Assembly: GCF_000281895.1 (NCBI RefSeq)
Contig: NZ_CM001558.1
Coordinates: 1,182,556 to 1,246,555, forward strand
Length of the DNA: 64,000 nucleotides
Origin: Pseudomonas fluorescens Q2-87
GTDB lineage: Bacteria; Pseudomonadota; Gammaproteobacteria; Pseudomonadales; Pseudomonadaceae
Direction: 5' to 3'
Shown here: piece by piece, positions 8,220-16,829 of the stretch
How positions within the stretch are numbered: position 1 is the first letter of the stretch
How the letters are laid out: each line of letters opens with the position of its first letter
Notes under the pieces: model-generated
Told to the model about the DNA's origin: nothing
Database searches by the model: none
The model's input: only the letters and a program-made list of their open reading frames with translations
Made by a program: the position numbers and the translations under genes

Positions 8220-8579
8220 TCAGCTGATTGCTTCGGCAGTACCGGTCTTGTCAAAGCCATCGGCAGCGATGGCGTCAGCGGTGCCAGTCTTGTCGAAGCC
8301 GTCGGCGGCGATAGCGTCAGCGGTGCCAGTCTTGTCAAAGCCGTCGGCAGCGATGGCGTCAGCGGTGCCAGTCTTGTCGAAGCCATCGGCAGCGATGGCG
8401 TCGGCGGTGCCGGTCTTGTCGAAACCATCGGCGGCGTGGCTACCCGCGTGGCTGCGTTCGATGGCAGCGCTGGCGCCGGAGCCAAAGGAGGCGGTACCGG
8501 TTTTGTCGAAGCCGTCGGCAGCGAAGGTGTTGGCGGCCAGTACGGACAGGGTCAGGGCGAGAATCAGTTTGGTTTTCAT
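8220..8579 (-). CDS. Secreted protein built of 14-residue repeats
   Basis: A 119-residue product with a clean Sec signal peptide (MKTKLILALTLSVLAANTFA, cleavage after residue 20). The mature part has six copies of ADGFDKTGTA. The last five form a 14-residue tandem (ADGFDKTGTADAIA), and a short linker (SFGSGASAAIERSHAGSHA) separates them from the first copy. GGAG lies 9 bp before the ATG. The Asp/Gly/Thr-rich repeats could bind cations, but no known family is recognised. AT-rich palindromes lie 60-130 bp upstream. The repeat number is likely to vary between strains. Confidence 0.85.
   Translation of the reverse strand: MKTKLILALTLSVLAANTFAADGFDKTGTASFGSGASAAIERSHAGSHAADGFDKTGTADAIAADGFDKTGTADAIAADGFDKTGTADAIAADGFDKTGTADAIAADGFDKTGTAEAIS
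8230..8439. repeat. Five 42-bp tandem repeats inside a gene
   Basis: Five consecutive 42-bp units differ from each other by a few bases, mostly silent (for example CAAAGCC against CGAAGCC). They encode the 14-residue repeats of the secreted protein at 8220-8579. Such minisatellites gain and lose units in frame. Confidence 0.93.
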
Positions 8580-8636
8580 GATTTGTTACTCCAGGTTCGT
8601 TGGCGATGTGTCTTGCATGGATTGAATGCTACGCCA

Positions 8637-8718
8637 ATTAAATCGATTAAAAAGCGCAAAATAATGCTGAATTTAATCGATTAAGTAGATGTTAAGCGGG
8701 GCCCAATTAAATCGCCTG
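8637..8718. promoter_or_regulatory. Three phased TTAATCGATTAA-type sites
   Basis: TTAAATCGATTAA (8638-8650), the perfect palindrome TTAATCGATTAA (8673-8684) and a half site TTAAATCG (8707-8714) are centred about 34-35 bp apart. A further TTAATCG is at 8791. They sit between the divergent repeat-peptide gene (start 8579) and membrane-protein gene (start 8923). The regular spacing suggests a repressor or activator array; the regulator is unknown. Confidence 0.55.
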
Positions 8719-8922
8719 CCCATTGGGGCGAACGTCGCGCGGGTCTCCGATCACATGCAACCAGGGTGCGGTGCCAGCGTTAAGCGGTGATTAATCGCTG
8801 TTGGGGGCATGCATGACAGTTTTTTCATATATTCCCGACCTGTTTTTCACCGTCGCGCCCCCAGTCTGCGGCGCATGGCCGCCAAGAGCCGGCCGACACC
8901 CACACTGGAGCTTGACCTAGCG

Positions 8923-9678
8923 ATGAATAAACTGCCCCAAATCACCCTGGCGTTCTGGGTGATGAAAATCTGCGCGACGACCCTGGGCGAAACCGCAGGG
9001 GATTTGCTCTCGATGACCCTCAACGTCGGTTACGCCATCAGCTCGCTGATCCTGATCAGCGTGTTTGTCTTGACCCTGGTCATGCAACTGATGGCCAAGA
9101 CCTACAAGCCGCTGCTGTACTGGATCGTGATCCTGTCCACCAGCACGGCGGGCACCACCATGTCCGACTTCATGGACCGCACCCTTGAGTTGGGGTACGC
9201 CACCGGGTCGATGATCCTGATCGCGATTCTGCTGGGAATCTTCGCTGCCTGGCGCCTGAGCGGTGATTCACTCAACGTCACCAAGGTGCAGACCTTTCGC
9301 GGCGAGATGTTCTATTGGATGGCGATTCTATTTTCCAACACCTTGGGCACCGCGCTCGGTGACTACCTGGCCGACGATTCGGGCTTGGGTTTTGCTGGCG
9401 GCGCATTGCTGATCAGCTCGACCATTGCCGTGGTCGTACTGCTCAAGTACTTCACCAGGATTTCGTCGGTGGTGTTGTTCTGGATAGCGTTCGTGCTGAC
9501 CCGTCCCCTTGGCGCGACGTTGGGCGACTTGATGACCAAGCCTCACGAAAAGGGCGGCCTGGACTTCGGCACTGTCGGCTCATCGGCGGTATTGGCGGGG
9601 GTTTTGATTGTGATGATCGCTGGCGCGGCGTATGCGCAAAACCGTTATGGCAAGCAGGGCACCGCTGAGTTGACTTGA
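8923..9678 (+). CDS. COG4705-like repeat membrane protein
   Basis: A 251-residue integral membrane protein from the ATG at 8923 (MNKLPQITLAFWVMKI). Four related modules each contain a hydrophobic helix and a T-x-G-x-x-x-G/S-D motif: TTLGETAGDLL, TTMSDFMD, NTLGTALGDYL and RPLGATLGDLM. Eight or so membrane segments are predicted. Conserved acidic residues inside the membrane would suit ion movement, but the family role is not established to my knowledge. An upstream in-frame start at 8809 gives a charged extension and is less likely. Confidence 0.8.
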   Translation: MNKLPQITLAFWVMKICATTLGETAGDLLSMTLNVGYAISSLILISVFVLTLVMQLMAKTYKPLLYWIVILSTSTAGTTMSDFMDRTLELGYATGSMILIAILLGIFAAWRLSGDSLNVTKVQTFRGEMFYWMAILFSNTLGTALGDYLADDSGLGFAGGALLISSTIAVVVLLKYFTRISSVVLFWIAFVLTRPLGATLGDLMTKPHEKGGLDFGTVGSSAVLAGVLIVMIAGAAYAQNRYGKQGTAELT

Positions 9679-9693
9679 GACCTGGTCGTCTCC

Positions 9694-9760
9694 CATCGCG
9701 AGCAAGCTCGCTCCCCCAGGGATTTACGCTAACCCTGTGGGAGCGAGCTTGCTCGCGATG
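9694..9760. repeat. Inverted REP pair (family I)
   Basis: CATCGCGAGCAAGCTCGC and GCGAGCTTGCTCGCGATG face each other across a short spacer between the convergent membrane-protein and permease genes. Confidence 0.9.
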
Positions 9761-9800
9761 GGGCCATGAGAGTCACCGTTGCAGTGACTGTGAAACCTCG

Positions 9801-11120
9801 TCAGTCGGTCACGATCCGCGAATGTTTGCGGGTGTCTTTCATGGTGATGTACACCAGCAACGAGACGGCGATGCATGCCGTCACGTACCAGTAGTAGCCG
9901 GTTTCCATGCCGATGCTCTTGAACCACAGCGCGATGTATTCAGCGGTGCCGCCGAAGATCGACACGGTCAGCGCGTAGGGCAGGCCGACGCCCAGGGCGC
10001 GGATTTCGGTGGGAAACAACTCGGCTTTCACCACGGCGTTGATCGAGGTATAGCCACTGACGATGATCAGCGCGGCCATGATCAGGAAGAACGCGCCCCA
10101 CCAGGTCTGGATGGTGTGCAAGGTGGTGAGGATCGGCACGGTGCACAGCGTGCCCAAAATGCCGAAGGCAATCAGGATCGGCCGGCGACCGATCTTGTCC
10201 GACAGCCCGCCGATCACCGGTTGCAGGCACATGAACAGGAACAGCGTGGCAGCGGAAATGGTGGTGGAGTCGGAAATGCTCATGCCGACTGTGTTCACCA
10301 GGTATTTCTGCATGTAGGTGGTGTAGGTGTAGAACGCCAAGGTGCCGCCCATGGTCAGGCCGACCACGGTCATCAGCTCTTTGGGATGGCGCATCAAGGT
10401 GCGCATCGCGCTTTCCTTGGACTTCTCTTTCTTGGTGAACGACTCGGTTTCTTCCATGCCGCGTCGCAGGTACAGCGCCACGACCGCACACAGCGCGCCG
10501 ATGGCGAACGGGATGCGCCAGCCCCAGGCGTACAGCTGTTCGGTGGTGAGGAACTGTTGCAACACGATCAGCACGCCCAGGGCGATGAGCTGGCCGGAAA
10601 TCAAGGTCACGTACTGGAAGCTGGAGAAGAAACCGCGACGTTCCTTGGTCGCCATCTCGCTCAGGTAGGTCGCCGAAGTGCCGTACTCGCCACCCACCGA
10701 CAGGCCTTGGAGCAAACGGGCGAATACCAGCAGGATCGGTGCGCCGACGCCAATGGTTTCGTAGCTGGGGCTCAGGGCGATGATCAGCGAGCCGAAGCAC
10801 ATCAAGTACACCGAGGCCATCAACGCACGTTTACGACCAGCGCGGTCAGCGTACAGGCCCATCAGCCAGCCACCGATCGGGCGCATCAGGAAGCCCACGG
10901 CGAAGATCGCGGCGGTGTTGAGCAATTGGGCGGTGGTGTCGCCCTTGGGGAAGAAGACTTTGGCGAAGTACAGCGAGAACGCGGCGTAGACGTACCAGTC
11001 ATACCACTCGACCATGTTGCCGACCGAGCCGCTGAAAATCGATTTGATCCGGCTGGCGGTGGTTCTTTCACGGGCGGGCACGGCGGCCGACCCAATGGGC
11101 AGGGCGTTGGAGTTATCCAT
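9801..11120 (-). CDS. MFS transporter, metabolite:H+ symporter type (dicarboxylate / alpha-ketoglutarate permease-like)
   Basis: A 439-residue, 12-helix MFS protein of the MHS subfamily. Motifs are GSVGNMVEWYDWYVYAAFSL near helix 1, the loop motif GLYADRAGRKRAL, LLQGLSVGGEYGTSATYL, and GGLSDKIGRRPILIAFG after helix 8. Relatives include KgtP and the P. aeruginosa alpha-ketoglutarate transporter. The gene has a sigma-54 promoter and paired palindromes upstream, and the matching two-component genes lie immediately upstream in the same direction. This supports inducible C4/C5-dicarboxylate uptake. Confidence 0.9.
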   Translation of the reverse strand: MDNSNALPIGSAAVPARERTTASRIKSIFSGSVGNMVEWYDWYVYAAFSLYFAKVFFPKGDTTAQLLNTAAIFAVGFLMRPIGGWLMGLYADRAGRKRALMASVYLMCFGSLIIALSPSYETIGVGAPILLVFARLLQGLSVGGEYGTSATYLSEMATKERRGFFSSFQYVTLISGQLIALGVLIVLQQFLTTEQLYAWGWRIPFAIGALCAVVALYLRRGMEETESFTKKEKSKESAMRTLMRHPKELMTVVGLTMGGTLAFYTYTTYMQKYLVNTVGMSISDSTTISAATLFLFMCLQPVIGGLSDKIGRRPILIAFGILGTLCTVPILTTLHTIQTWWGAFFLIMAALIIVSGYTSINAVVKAELFPTEIRALGVGLPYALTVSIFGGTAEYIALWFKSIGMETGYYWYVTACIAVSLLVYITMKDTRKHSRIVTD

Positions 11121-11182
11121 TGAAGGATCCTTCGTTTAATTGTTTTTGTGGAGCGCGTGGGAACGCAGCCTGCCAGGGCTAT

Positions 11183-11198
11183 AGCAGGAGCTGTGCCA
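11183..11198 (-). promoter_or_regulatory. Sigma-54 (-24/-12) promoter of the MFS gene
   Basis: On the minus strand TGGCAC, five bases, then CTGCT gives GG-N10-GC spacing. It lies about 65 bp upstream of the permease ATG at 11120. An enhancer-binding regulator with the GAFTGA motif is encoded next door. Confidence 0.75.
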
Positions 11199-11240
11199 CA
11201 TGGCACAGGGCCGGTTTAGAGGGGGTGGGGTGCTTTGGTG

Positions 11241-11286
11241 AGCGGAAATCCGCTTGTTTTTGATTGTGGATGAGCGGGAATCCGCT
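11241..11286. promoter_or_regulatory. Paired upstream activator sites
   Basis: AGCGGAAATCCGCT (11241-11254, perfect 6-bp arms) and AGCGGGAATCCGCT (11273-11286, one mismatch) are 32 bp apart, about three helical turns. They lie ~50 and ~82 bp upstream of the -24 element. The layout is typical for binding of a sigma-54 activator, here presumably the regulator encoded at 11416-12750. Confidence 0.65.
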
Positions 11287-11311
11287 TACTTGGGGGGCAG
11301 TGTTGTTTGTA

Positions 11312-11399
11312 CCGGCCTCATCGCGAGCAGGCTCGCTCCCACACTTTATCCTGTGTACACATAACCCTGTGGGAGCGAGCTTGCTCGCGAAGAGGCCGG
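11312..11399. repeat. Inverted REP pair (family I)
   Basis: TCGCGAGCAGGCTCGCTCCC and GGGAGCGAGCTTGCTCGCGA face each other, extended by CCGGCCTC and GAGGCCGG. The pair separates the activator sites from the regulator gene. Confidence 0.9.
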
Positions 11400-11415
11400 A
11401 ACAGGCGCAGAAAAT

Positions 11416-12750
11416 TCAGCCCCCCGACAAAAACATCTCCCGATTCAACCCATGCCGCTGCATTTTTTCATTGAAGGTGCGGCGCGGCAGTTGCAGTTCT
11501 TCGAGCACCGCTTTCACATCGCCTTTGTGTCGCGTCAGGGCGGCGCGCAGGCATTGGGCTTCGAAAGCTTCCTGCTGGGCGGCGAGGGACTGGCCGGGCT
11601 CGGCCTCCAGGGTGTGCGGTTGATCCAGCCCCAGCACCTGGCGTTCGGCGACGTTGGCCAGCTCGCGAACGTTGCCCGGCCAGTCGTGGCTGAGCAGATG
11701 GCTCAGTTGCGGGCCGCTCAGGGGCGCGGCGGGACGAGCGAGGCGTTCGGCGGCGCTGTGGGTGAAATGTTCGAACAGCAACGGGATGTCTTCGCGCCGC
11801 TCACGCAGCGGCGGCAAGCGCAGTTCGGCGACGTTCAAGCGGTAGGCCAGGTCTTCGCGAAAACGCCCGGCGCGGGCCTCGTCCAATAGGTCGGGTTTGG
11901 TGGCGGCGATGATACGCAGGTCCACCGGGATGCTCTGGTTGGAACCCAGGCGTTCGAGTTTCTGTTCCTGCAAGACCCGCAGCAGCTTGACCTGTTGGGC
12001 CAAGGGCATGCTTTCGATTTCATCGAGAAACAGTGTGCCGCCGTCGGCGTATTCGAGCTTGCCGATGCGCTTGCCCTGGGCGCCCGTGAACGCGCCGCTT
12101 TCATGGCCGAACAGTTCGGCCTCGAACAGCGGTTCGGGAATCGCCGCGCAGTTCAACGCGACGAAGGGCTTGTTCGCCCGGGGGCCGAAATCGTGCAGGC
12201 AACGGGCGACCAGTTCTTTGCCACTGCCGGTTTCGCCGCGGATCAACACGTTGACCGGCAGGGTCGCCAGGTCCAGCACTTGGCGCCGCAGGTTTTGCAG
12301 CGCACGGGACACGCCCAAAAGCGTTCCATCGAGCCGGGCCCTGGCGTCGGCCTGTTCATGCAAGCGGCGGTTCTCCAGTACCAGCGTGCGCTTGTCCAGG
12401 GCGCGGCGCAGGCTGCCGAGCAGGGCTTCGGGGCTGAAGGGTTTTTCGAGGAAGTCGTAGGCGCCGTCGCGCATGGCCTCCACGGCCATCGGTACGTCGC
12501 CGTGGCCGGTCAACAGAATCACCGGCAGGTCCGGATCCCGGCGCCGTACTTCGGCCAGCAGTTCCAGGCCACTGAGACCCGGCATGCGCACGTCGCTCAG
12601 GATCACCCCGGGAAAGTGCTCCGGCAGTTTCGCCAGGCATTCCTCGGCGCGACTGAACAGCTGTACCTGGAACCCTGACAGGCTCAACCATTGCTCGACG
12701 GCACTGCGAATGCTGCCTTCGTCGTCCACCACCATCACTGAATCAAGCAC
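11416..12750 (-). CDS. Sigma-54-dependent response regulator (DctD/MifR type)
   Basis: A 444-residue NtrC-class regulator. The receiver domain (1-120) has VVDDE, phospho-acceptor Asp in ILSDVRMPG and Lys in FLEKPF. The AAA+ domain has Walker A GETGSGKE, the sigma-54-contacting GAFTGA in ESGAFTGAQG, and Walker B GGTLFLDEIE. A C-terminal Fis-type helix-turn-helix follows (ALTRHKGDVKAVLEELQLP). GTG at 12750 is the start, with AGGAGG 7 bp before it inside the kinase gene; the two genes overlap by 8 bp. It probably activates the adjacent permease promoter. P. aeruginosa MifR, which serves alpha-ketoglutarate use, is the closest functional parallel I know. Confidence 0.92.
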   Translation of the reverse strand: MLDSVMVVDDEGSIRSAVEQWLSLSGFQVQLFSRAEECLAKLPEHFPGVILSDVRMPGLSGLELLAEVRRRDPDLPVILLTGHGDVPMAVEAMRDGAYDFLEKPFSPEALLGSLRRALDKRTLVLENRRLHEQADARARLDGTLLGVSRALQNLRRQVLDLATLPVNVLIRGETGSGKELVARCLHDFGPRANKPFVALNCAAIPEPLFEAELFGHESGAFTGAQGKRIGKLEYADGGTLFLDEIESMPLAQQVKLLRVLQEQKLERLGSNQSIPVDLRIIAATKPDLLDEARAGRFREDLAYRLNVAELRLPPLRERREDIPLLFEHFTHSAAERLARPAAPLSGPQLSHLLSHDWPGNVRELANVAERQVLGLDQPHTLEAEPGQSLAAQQEAFEAQCLRAALTRHKGDVKAVLEELQLPRRTFNEKMQRHGLNREMFLSGG

Positions 12751-14506
12751 GCTGCGCCTCCTGATCGATAGGCAAGGTCATGCAGAACACCGCGCCGTTC
12801 GCGTGATTGTCCGCCGTCAGTCGCCCGCCGGATTCATGGACAATCGCAAACGAAACCGCCAGGCCCAGGCCCAGGCCATCGCCCACAGCCTTGGTCGTGA
12901 AGAAGGGATCGAACACCTGGGCCAAGTGTTCCTCGGCGATTCCGGTGCCGCTGTCACTGACCGTCAGGCGCCACAATTGATCATCCGCCTCCAAGCGTAC
13001 TTCCAGGCGCTTGAGGGGCTGCTCGGCCATGGCGTCGAGCGCATTGCGCAGCAGGTTGATCAGCACCTGTTCGAGGCGGATCGCATCGCCGCGCAGCCAC
13101 GCCGGACGGGTCAGGTGCAACACGGTGCTGACTTGTTCGTCCCGCAGGCGCGCGTCCAGCAATTGCAGCGCCTGGTCCACCACCGCGGCCAAGTCCAGGC
13201 GCTCGCGCAGGCCGCTGGGGCTTTTGCGGGCGAAGGTCTTCAGGTGACCGGTAAGGGCCGCCATGCGGGTCAGCATATCGTCCACCGGCTTGAGGGCCTT
13301 ATAGGCGTCGTCGACCCGACCGTGATCGAGCAGCAGGCGCAAGGTCGCCAGTTGCATGCGCTGGGCCGTCAACGGCTGGTTGATTTCATGGGCCAGGGCC
13401 GCCGACATCTGCCCCAGCGCCGCCAGCTTGGCTGACTGCACCAGGCCGTCCTGGGCCGTGCGCAAATCCCGGGTACGTTCTTCCACCAATCGCTCAAGCT
13501 CTTCGCGGCTGCGCTGCCGCAGTCTCGCCAGGCGCCAGCGCTGGTTGAGGAATAGCAGCAGGAATACCAGCGCCAACCACAAGCCGGCGGCGGCAAGCCC
13601 GGCGTTGCGAAGGTCTTCGAAGGCGATCTGCGGACGGCGCAGCAAGTGCAGTGTCCAGCCTTCGGCGGTCAGCGGCAGGGATTCCCAGAGATATTGCGCC
13701 GGACCGTCGAAAGCCTCGACCCGGGCCAGGCGACTGTTCTCGTCAAAGTTACGCAGAGGCTCAAAGAGCAGCGGTTGCAGCGGCTGCTTGTCGTATTGGC
13801 GGGTCGTCTTGAGTTCGGCGCGGTCGCTGTCGGTCAGGGGTAGCAGGTGGCGATAACGCCAGCCGGGTCGGTTGGCGATGAAGATAATTCCTTTGGCATC
13901 GCTGACCAGCAGCGTGTCGCTGCCCTGGCGCCATTCGCGCTCAAGCTCTGGAAATTCCAGCTTCACTACCATCGCACCGAGGAACTCGCCGTTGTCCCCG
14001 GTCACGGCGCTGGACAGGAAATACCCGGGAATGCCGCTGGTCACGCCCACCGCATAAAAACGCCCGGTGCCCTGGGTGCGAGTCTGGAGGAAATAGGGCC
14101 GAAAGCCGTAGTTGTGCCCGACATAACTGCTGGGCAGCCGCCAGTTGCTGGCGGCGACGGCGAGGCCGTTGTGATCGAGCAATTCCAGGGTAGACGACTG
14201 CGCGGCACCGTTGATTTGTTCCAGCTTGCGGTTCAATGCATCCTGTTGCGCGGGGCTGACCGGTGCCTGGAGGGCCGAGCGCAACTCCGGATCCAGCGCC
14301 AGCACGGCGGGCAGGGCGCGGTAGCGTTCGATCAGGGTGTGCAACGAATTGGCGTACAGCGCCAGTTGCTGGTTGGCACGGTTGGCGTCTTCCTCCAGCG
14401 CCTCGCGCTCGGCGTGACGCACGGCCAGACTGGCGGCAACCGCCGCACCGGTGAGGATCAGCAGGGTGTACAACGACAGACGCAGGGTACGGGTGGTTGG
14501 CAGCAT
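12743..14506 (-). CDS. Sensor histidine kinase (DctB/MifS type)
   Basis: A 587-residue membrane kinase. A first helix (residues 9-27) is followed by a ~260-residue periplasmic double-Cache-like sensor (NYGFRPYFLQTRTQGTGRFY, GIPGYFLSSAV), then a second helix (LAAAGLWLALVFLLLFL). After a coiled coil come the HisKA box (ALAHEINQPLTAQRM) and HATPase motifs NLLRNALDAM, DSGTGI, FFTTK and GLGLGLAVS. It should sense an extracellular dicarboxylate and phosphorylate the regulator, with which it overlaps. Confidence 0.92.
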   Translation of the reverse strand: MLPTTRTLRLSLYTLLILTGAAVAASLAVRHAEREALEEDANRANQQLALYANSLHTLIERYRALPAVLALDPELRSALQAPVSPAQQDALNRKLEQINGAAQSSTLELLDHNGLAVAASNWRLPSSYVGHNYGFRPYFLQTRTQGTGRFYAVGVTSGIPGYFLSSAVTGDNGEFLGAMVVKLEFPELEREWRQGSDTLLVSDAKGIIFIANRPGWRYRHLLPLTDSDRAELKTTRQYDKQPLQPLLFEPLRNFDENSRLARVEAFDGPAQYLWESLPLTAEGWTLHLLRRPQIAFEDLRNAGLAAAGLWLALVFLLLFLNQRWRLARLRQRSREELERLVEERTRDLRTAQDGLVQSAKLAALGQMSAALAHEINQPLTAQRMQLATLRLLLDHGRVDDAYKALKPVDDMLTRMAALTGHLKTFARKSPSGLRERLDLAAVVDQALQLLDARLRDEQVSTVLHLTRPAWLRGDAIRLEQVLINLLRNALDAMAEQPLKRLEVRLEADDQLWRLTVSDSGTGIAEEHLAQVFDPFFTTKAVGDGLGLGLAVSFAIVHESGGRLTADNHANGAVFCMTLPIDQEAQRA

Positions 14507-14597
14507 GCTGGCGCGGACAGGTCAAAAGTCGGGGCGGGCACGATAGCATGGCGCTTGCCCGGAGCGATCATGTACTTCAAACCCACCGCCCATCCCC

Positions 14598-14622
14598 TGT
14601 GGGAGCGAGCTTGCTCGCGATG
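14598..14622. repeat. Single REP (family I)
   Basis: CTGTGGGAGCGAGCTTGCTC followed by GCGAT lies upstream of the kinase gene, with no inverted partner within 200 bp. Confidence 0.8.
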
Positions 14623-14687
14623 ACGTCGGTACTTATCGCCCCCTGCCCGGAACGCTACCCGGGCGGATCTGACAGGCCACTGTCTAT

Positions 14688-14817
14688 GTGGCGAGGGAGC
14701 TTGCTCCCGCTGGGCTGCGCAGCAGACCCAAGGCAGCCGACTCAACTTGGCTGACACATCGCAGCGTCTGGTTTTGGGGCCGCTGCGCGACCCAGCGGGA
14801 GCAAGCTCCCTCGCCAC
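14688..14817. repeat. Family II REP pair (long hairpin)
   Basis: GTGGCGAGGGAGCTTGCTCC at 14688 and its complement ending at 14817 bound a ~90-bp spacer with GCTGGGCTGCGCAGC and GCTGCGCGACCCAGC near the ends. The whole 130 bp can fold into one imperfect hairpin. The same element recurs at 16738, 21618, 25112 and 52450. Confidence 0.88.
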
Positions 14818-14863
14818 AAGCGTTTTCCTGCCCAGCATTAAATCCTGGTTATCTGACCTGGCC

Positions 14864-14889
14864 TCATCGCGAGCAAGCTCGTTCCCACA
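14864..14889. repeat. Single REP (family I, inverted)
   Basis: TCATCGCGAGCAAGCTCGTT then CCCACA. It is oriented opposite to the REP at 14598 and could form its distant partner around the family II element. Confidence 0.75.
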
Positions 14890-14950
14890 CCAGATCGCAC
14901 GCGAACAAAAATCTTCGCCCACCGCCCATCCCGCAGGGTTTCTCGACGAC

Positions 14951-14983
14951 AAAAAAAAACCGGTGAGCTTGTTGCCCCACCGG
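14951..14983 (-). terminator. Intrinsic terminator of the fumarase gene
   Basis: On the minus strand CCGGTG (14983-14978) pairs with CACCGG (14965-14960), followed by nine T, just past the fumarase stop at 15009. Confidence 0.85.
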
Positions 14984-15008
14984 CCTTTCTACAGCATCAA
15001 AGTGTTTG

Positions 15009-16532
15009 TTACTGCACTTCTACCGCCAGGCTGTCGCTGATTTTCTTCTGCCAGATGGCTGGGCCGGTGATGTGCACCGACTCGCCTTTGCTATCGACCG
15101 CTACGGTCACTGGCATGTCCTTGACTTCGAACTCGTAGATCGCTTCCATCCCCAGTTCGGCGAACGCCAGGACTTTGGATTTCTTGATCGCCTGGGCCAC
15201 CAGGTAGGCGGCGCCGCCGACGGCCATCAGGTAGACCGCCTTGTTGTCCTTGATCGCTTCGATGGCGGTCGGGCCGCGCTCGGATTTGCCGATCATGCCC
15301 AACAGGCCAGTCTGCTCGAGGATCTGGCGGGTGAACTTGTCCATCCGCGTGGCGGTGGTCGGGCCGGCCGGGCCGACGACTTCGTCGCCTACCGGGTCGA
15401 CTGGGCCGACGTAGTAGATGAAGCGGCCCTTGAGGTCCACCGGCAAGGTTTCACCCTTGTTCAGCATCTCGACCATGCGCTTGTGCGCCGCGTCGCGACC
15501 AGTGAGCATCTTGCCGTTGAGCAGCACGGTTTCGCCCGGTTTCCAGCTCTGCACGTCTTCCGGGGTCAGGGTGTCGAGGTTGACGCGACGGGCCGACGGG
15601 CCGGCTTCCCAGACGATTTCCGGGTAGGCGTCCAAGGGTGGCGCTTCCAGCGACGCCGGGCCAGTGCCGTCGAGCACGAAGTGGGCGTGGCGGGTGGCGG
15701 CGCAGTTGGGGATCATGCACACCGGCAGGGAGGCGGCGTGGGTCGGGTAATCCATGATCTTCACGTCGAGCACGGTGGTCAGGCCACCCAGGCCCTGGGC
15801 GCCGATGCCCAGTTGGTTGACCTTCTCGAACAGCTCCAGGCGCATCTCTTCGATACGGTTCTGCGGGCCGCGAGCCTTGAGTTCGTGGATGTCGATGGAC
15901 TCCATCAACACTTCCTTGGCCATCACTGCGGCTTTCTCAGCGGTGCCGCCGATGCCAATGCCGAGCATGCCCGGTGGGCACCAGCCGGCGCCCATGGTCG
16001 GAACGGTTTTCAGTACCCAGTCGACGATGGAGTCGGACGGGTTGAGCATGGCCATCTTCGACTTGTTCTCGGAACCGCCGCCCTTGGCCGCCACGTCCAC
16101 TTCCACGGTGTTGCCCGGGACGATGGAGTAGTGGATGACCGCCGGGGTGTTGTCCTTGGTGTTTTTACGCGCACCGGCCGGGTCGGCCAGGATCGAGGCG
16201 CGCAGGACGTTTTCCGGCAGGTTGTAGGCGCGACGCACGCCCTCGTTGATCATGTCGTCCAGGCCCATGGTCGCGCCATCCCAACGCACGTCCATGCCCA
16301 CACGCACGAACACGGTGACGATGCCGGTGTCCTGGCAGATCGGCCGATGGCCGGTGGCGCACATGCGCGAATTGATCAGGATCTGCGCCATGGAATCGCG
16401 GGCTGCCGGCGATTCTTCGCGCAGGTAGGCCTCGTGCATCGCCTGGATGAAGTCCACGGGGTGGTAGTAGGAAATGAACTGCAGGGCGTCGGCAACGCTC
16501 TGAATCAGGTCATCTTGCTTGATCACGGTCAT
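15009..16532 (-). CDS. fumA: Fumarate hydratase, class I (iron-sulfur)
   Basis: A 507-residue class I fumarase interconverting fumarate and malate in the TCA cycle. The N-terminal 4Fe-4S domain shows GHRPICQDTGIVTVFV, GAGWCPPGMLGIGIGG and MIPNCAATRHAHF, with the three cluster cysteines. The C-terminal beta domain (about 330-500) has GRDAAHKRM and VGPAGPTTATRMD. It is encoded alone with its own terminator. Its position next to the GGDEF gene matches P. aeruginosa. Confidence 0.95.
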   Translation of the reverse strand: MTVIKQDDLIQSVADALQFISYYHPVDFIQAMHEAYLREESPAARDSMAQILINSRMCATGHRPICQDTGIVTVFVRVGMDVRWDGATMGLDDMINEGVRRAYNLPENVLRASILADPAGARKNTKDNTPAVIHYSIVPGNTVEVDVAAKGGGSENKSKMAMLNPSDSIVDWVLKTVPTMGAGWCPPGMLGIGIGGTAEKAAVMAKEVLMESIDIHELKARGPQNRIEEMRLELFEKVNQLGIGAQGLGGLTTVLDVKIMDYPTHAASLPVCMIPNCAATRHAHFVLDGTGPASLEAPPLDAYPEIVWEAGPSARRVNLDTLTPEDVQSWKPGETVLLNGKMLTGRDAAHKRMVEMLNKGETLPVDLKGRFIYYVGPVDPVGDEVVGPAGPTTATRMDKFTRQILEQTGLLGMIGKSERGPTAIEAIKDNKAVYLMAVGGAAYLVAQAIKKSKVLAFAELGMEAIYEFEVKDMPVTVAVDSKGESVHITGPAIWQKKISDSLAVEVQ

Positions 16533-16679
16533 GAGTCGCGCTCCTCTCTAAAGACGGGAACATTCAATAAGGTGCCGGCCGCTTGGGTGCATCGGTCGAC
16601 GGGCGGCACCTCTATAAGGCACGCCGGGCATGCTGGCGCGACGCTAAAAAGGCGCGGCAGTATATCGCAGGCTGGCACC

Positions 16680-16829
16680 CTGTGGGAGCGAGCTTGCTCG
16701 CGATAGCGACGGATCGATGAGGTGGGAAGTGAAACCTGTGGCGAGGGAGCTTGCTCCCGCTGGGCTGCGAAGCGGCCCCAGGATTTTGCGGTCGCTGCGC
16801 AACCGAGCGGGAGCAAGCTCCCTCGCCAC
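16680..16829. repeat. REP (family I) plus family II REP pair
   Basis: A family I REP (TGTGGGAGCGAGCTTGCTCG, 16681) is followed by a family II pair from GTGGCGAGGGAGC at 16738 to its complement ending at 16829. Together they fill most of the 449-bp gap between the divergent fumarase and cyclase genes. The remaining ~150 bp before 16982 (ATTGAATGGTCATTTGTCC and on) shows no clear promoter. Confidence 0.88.
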
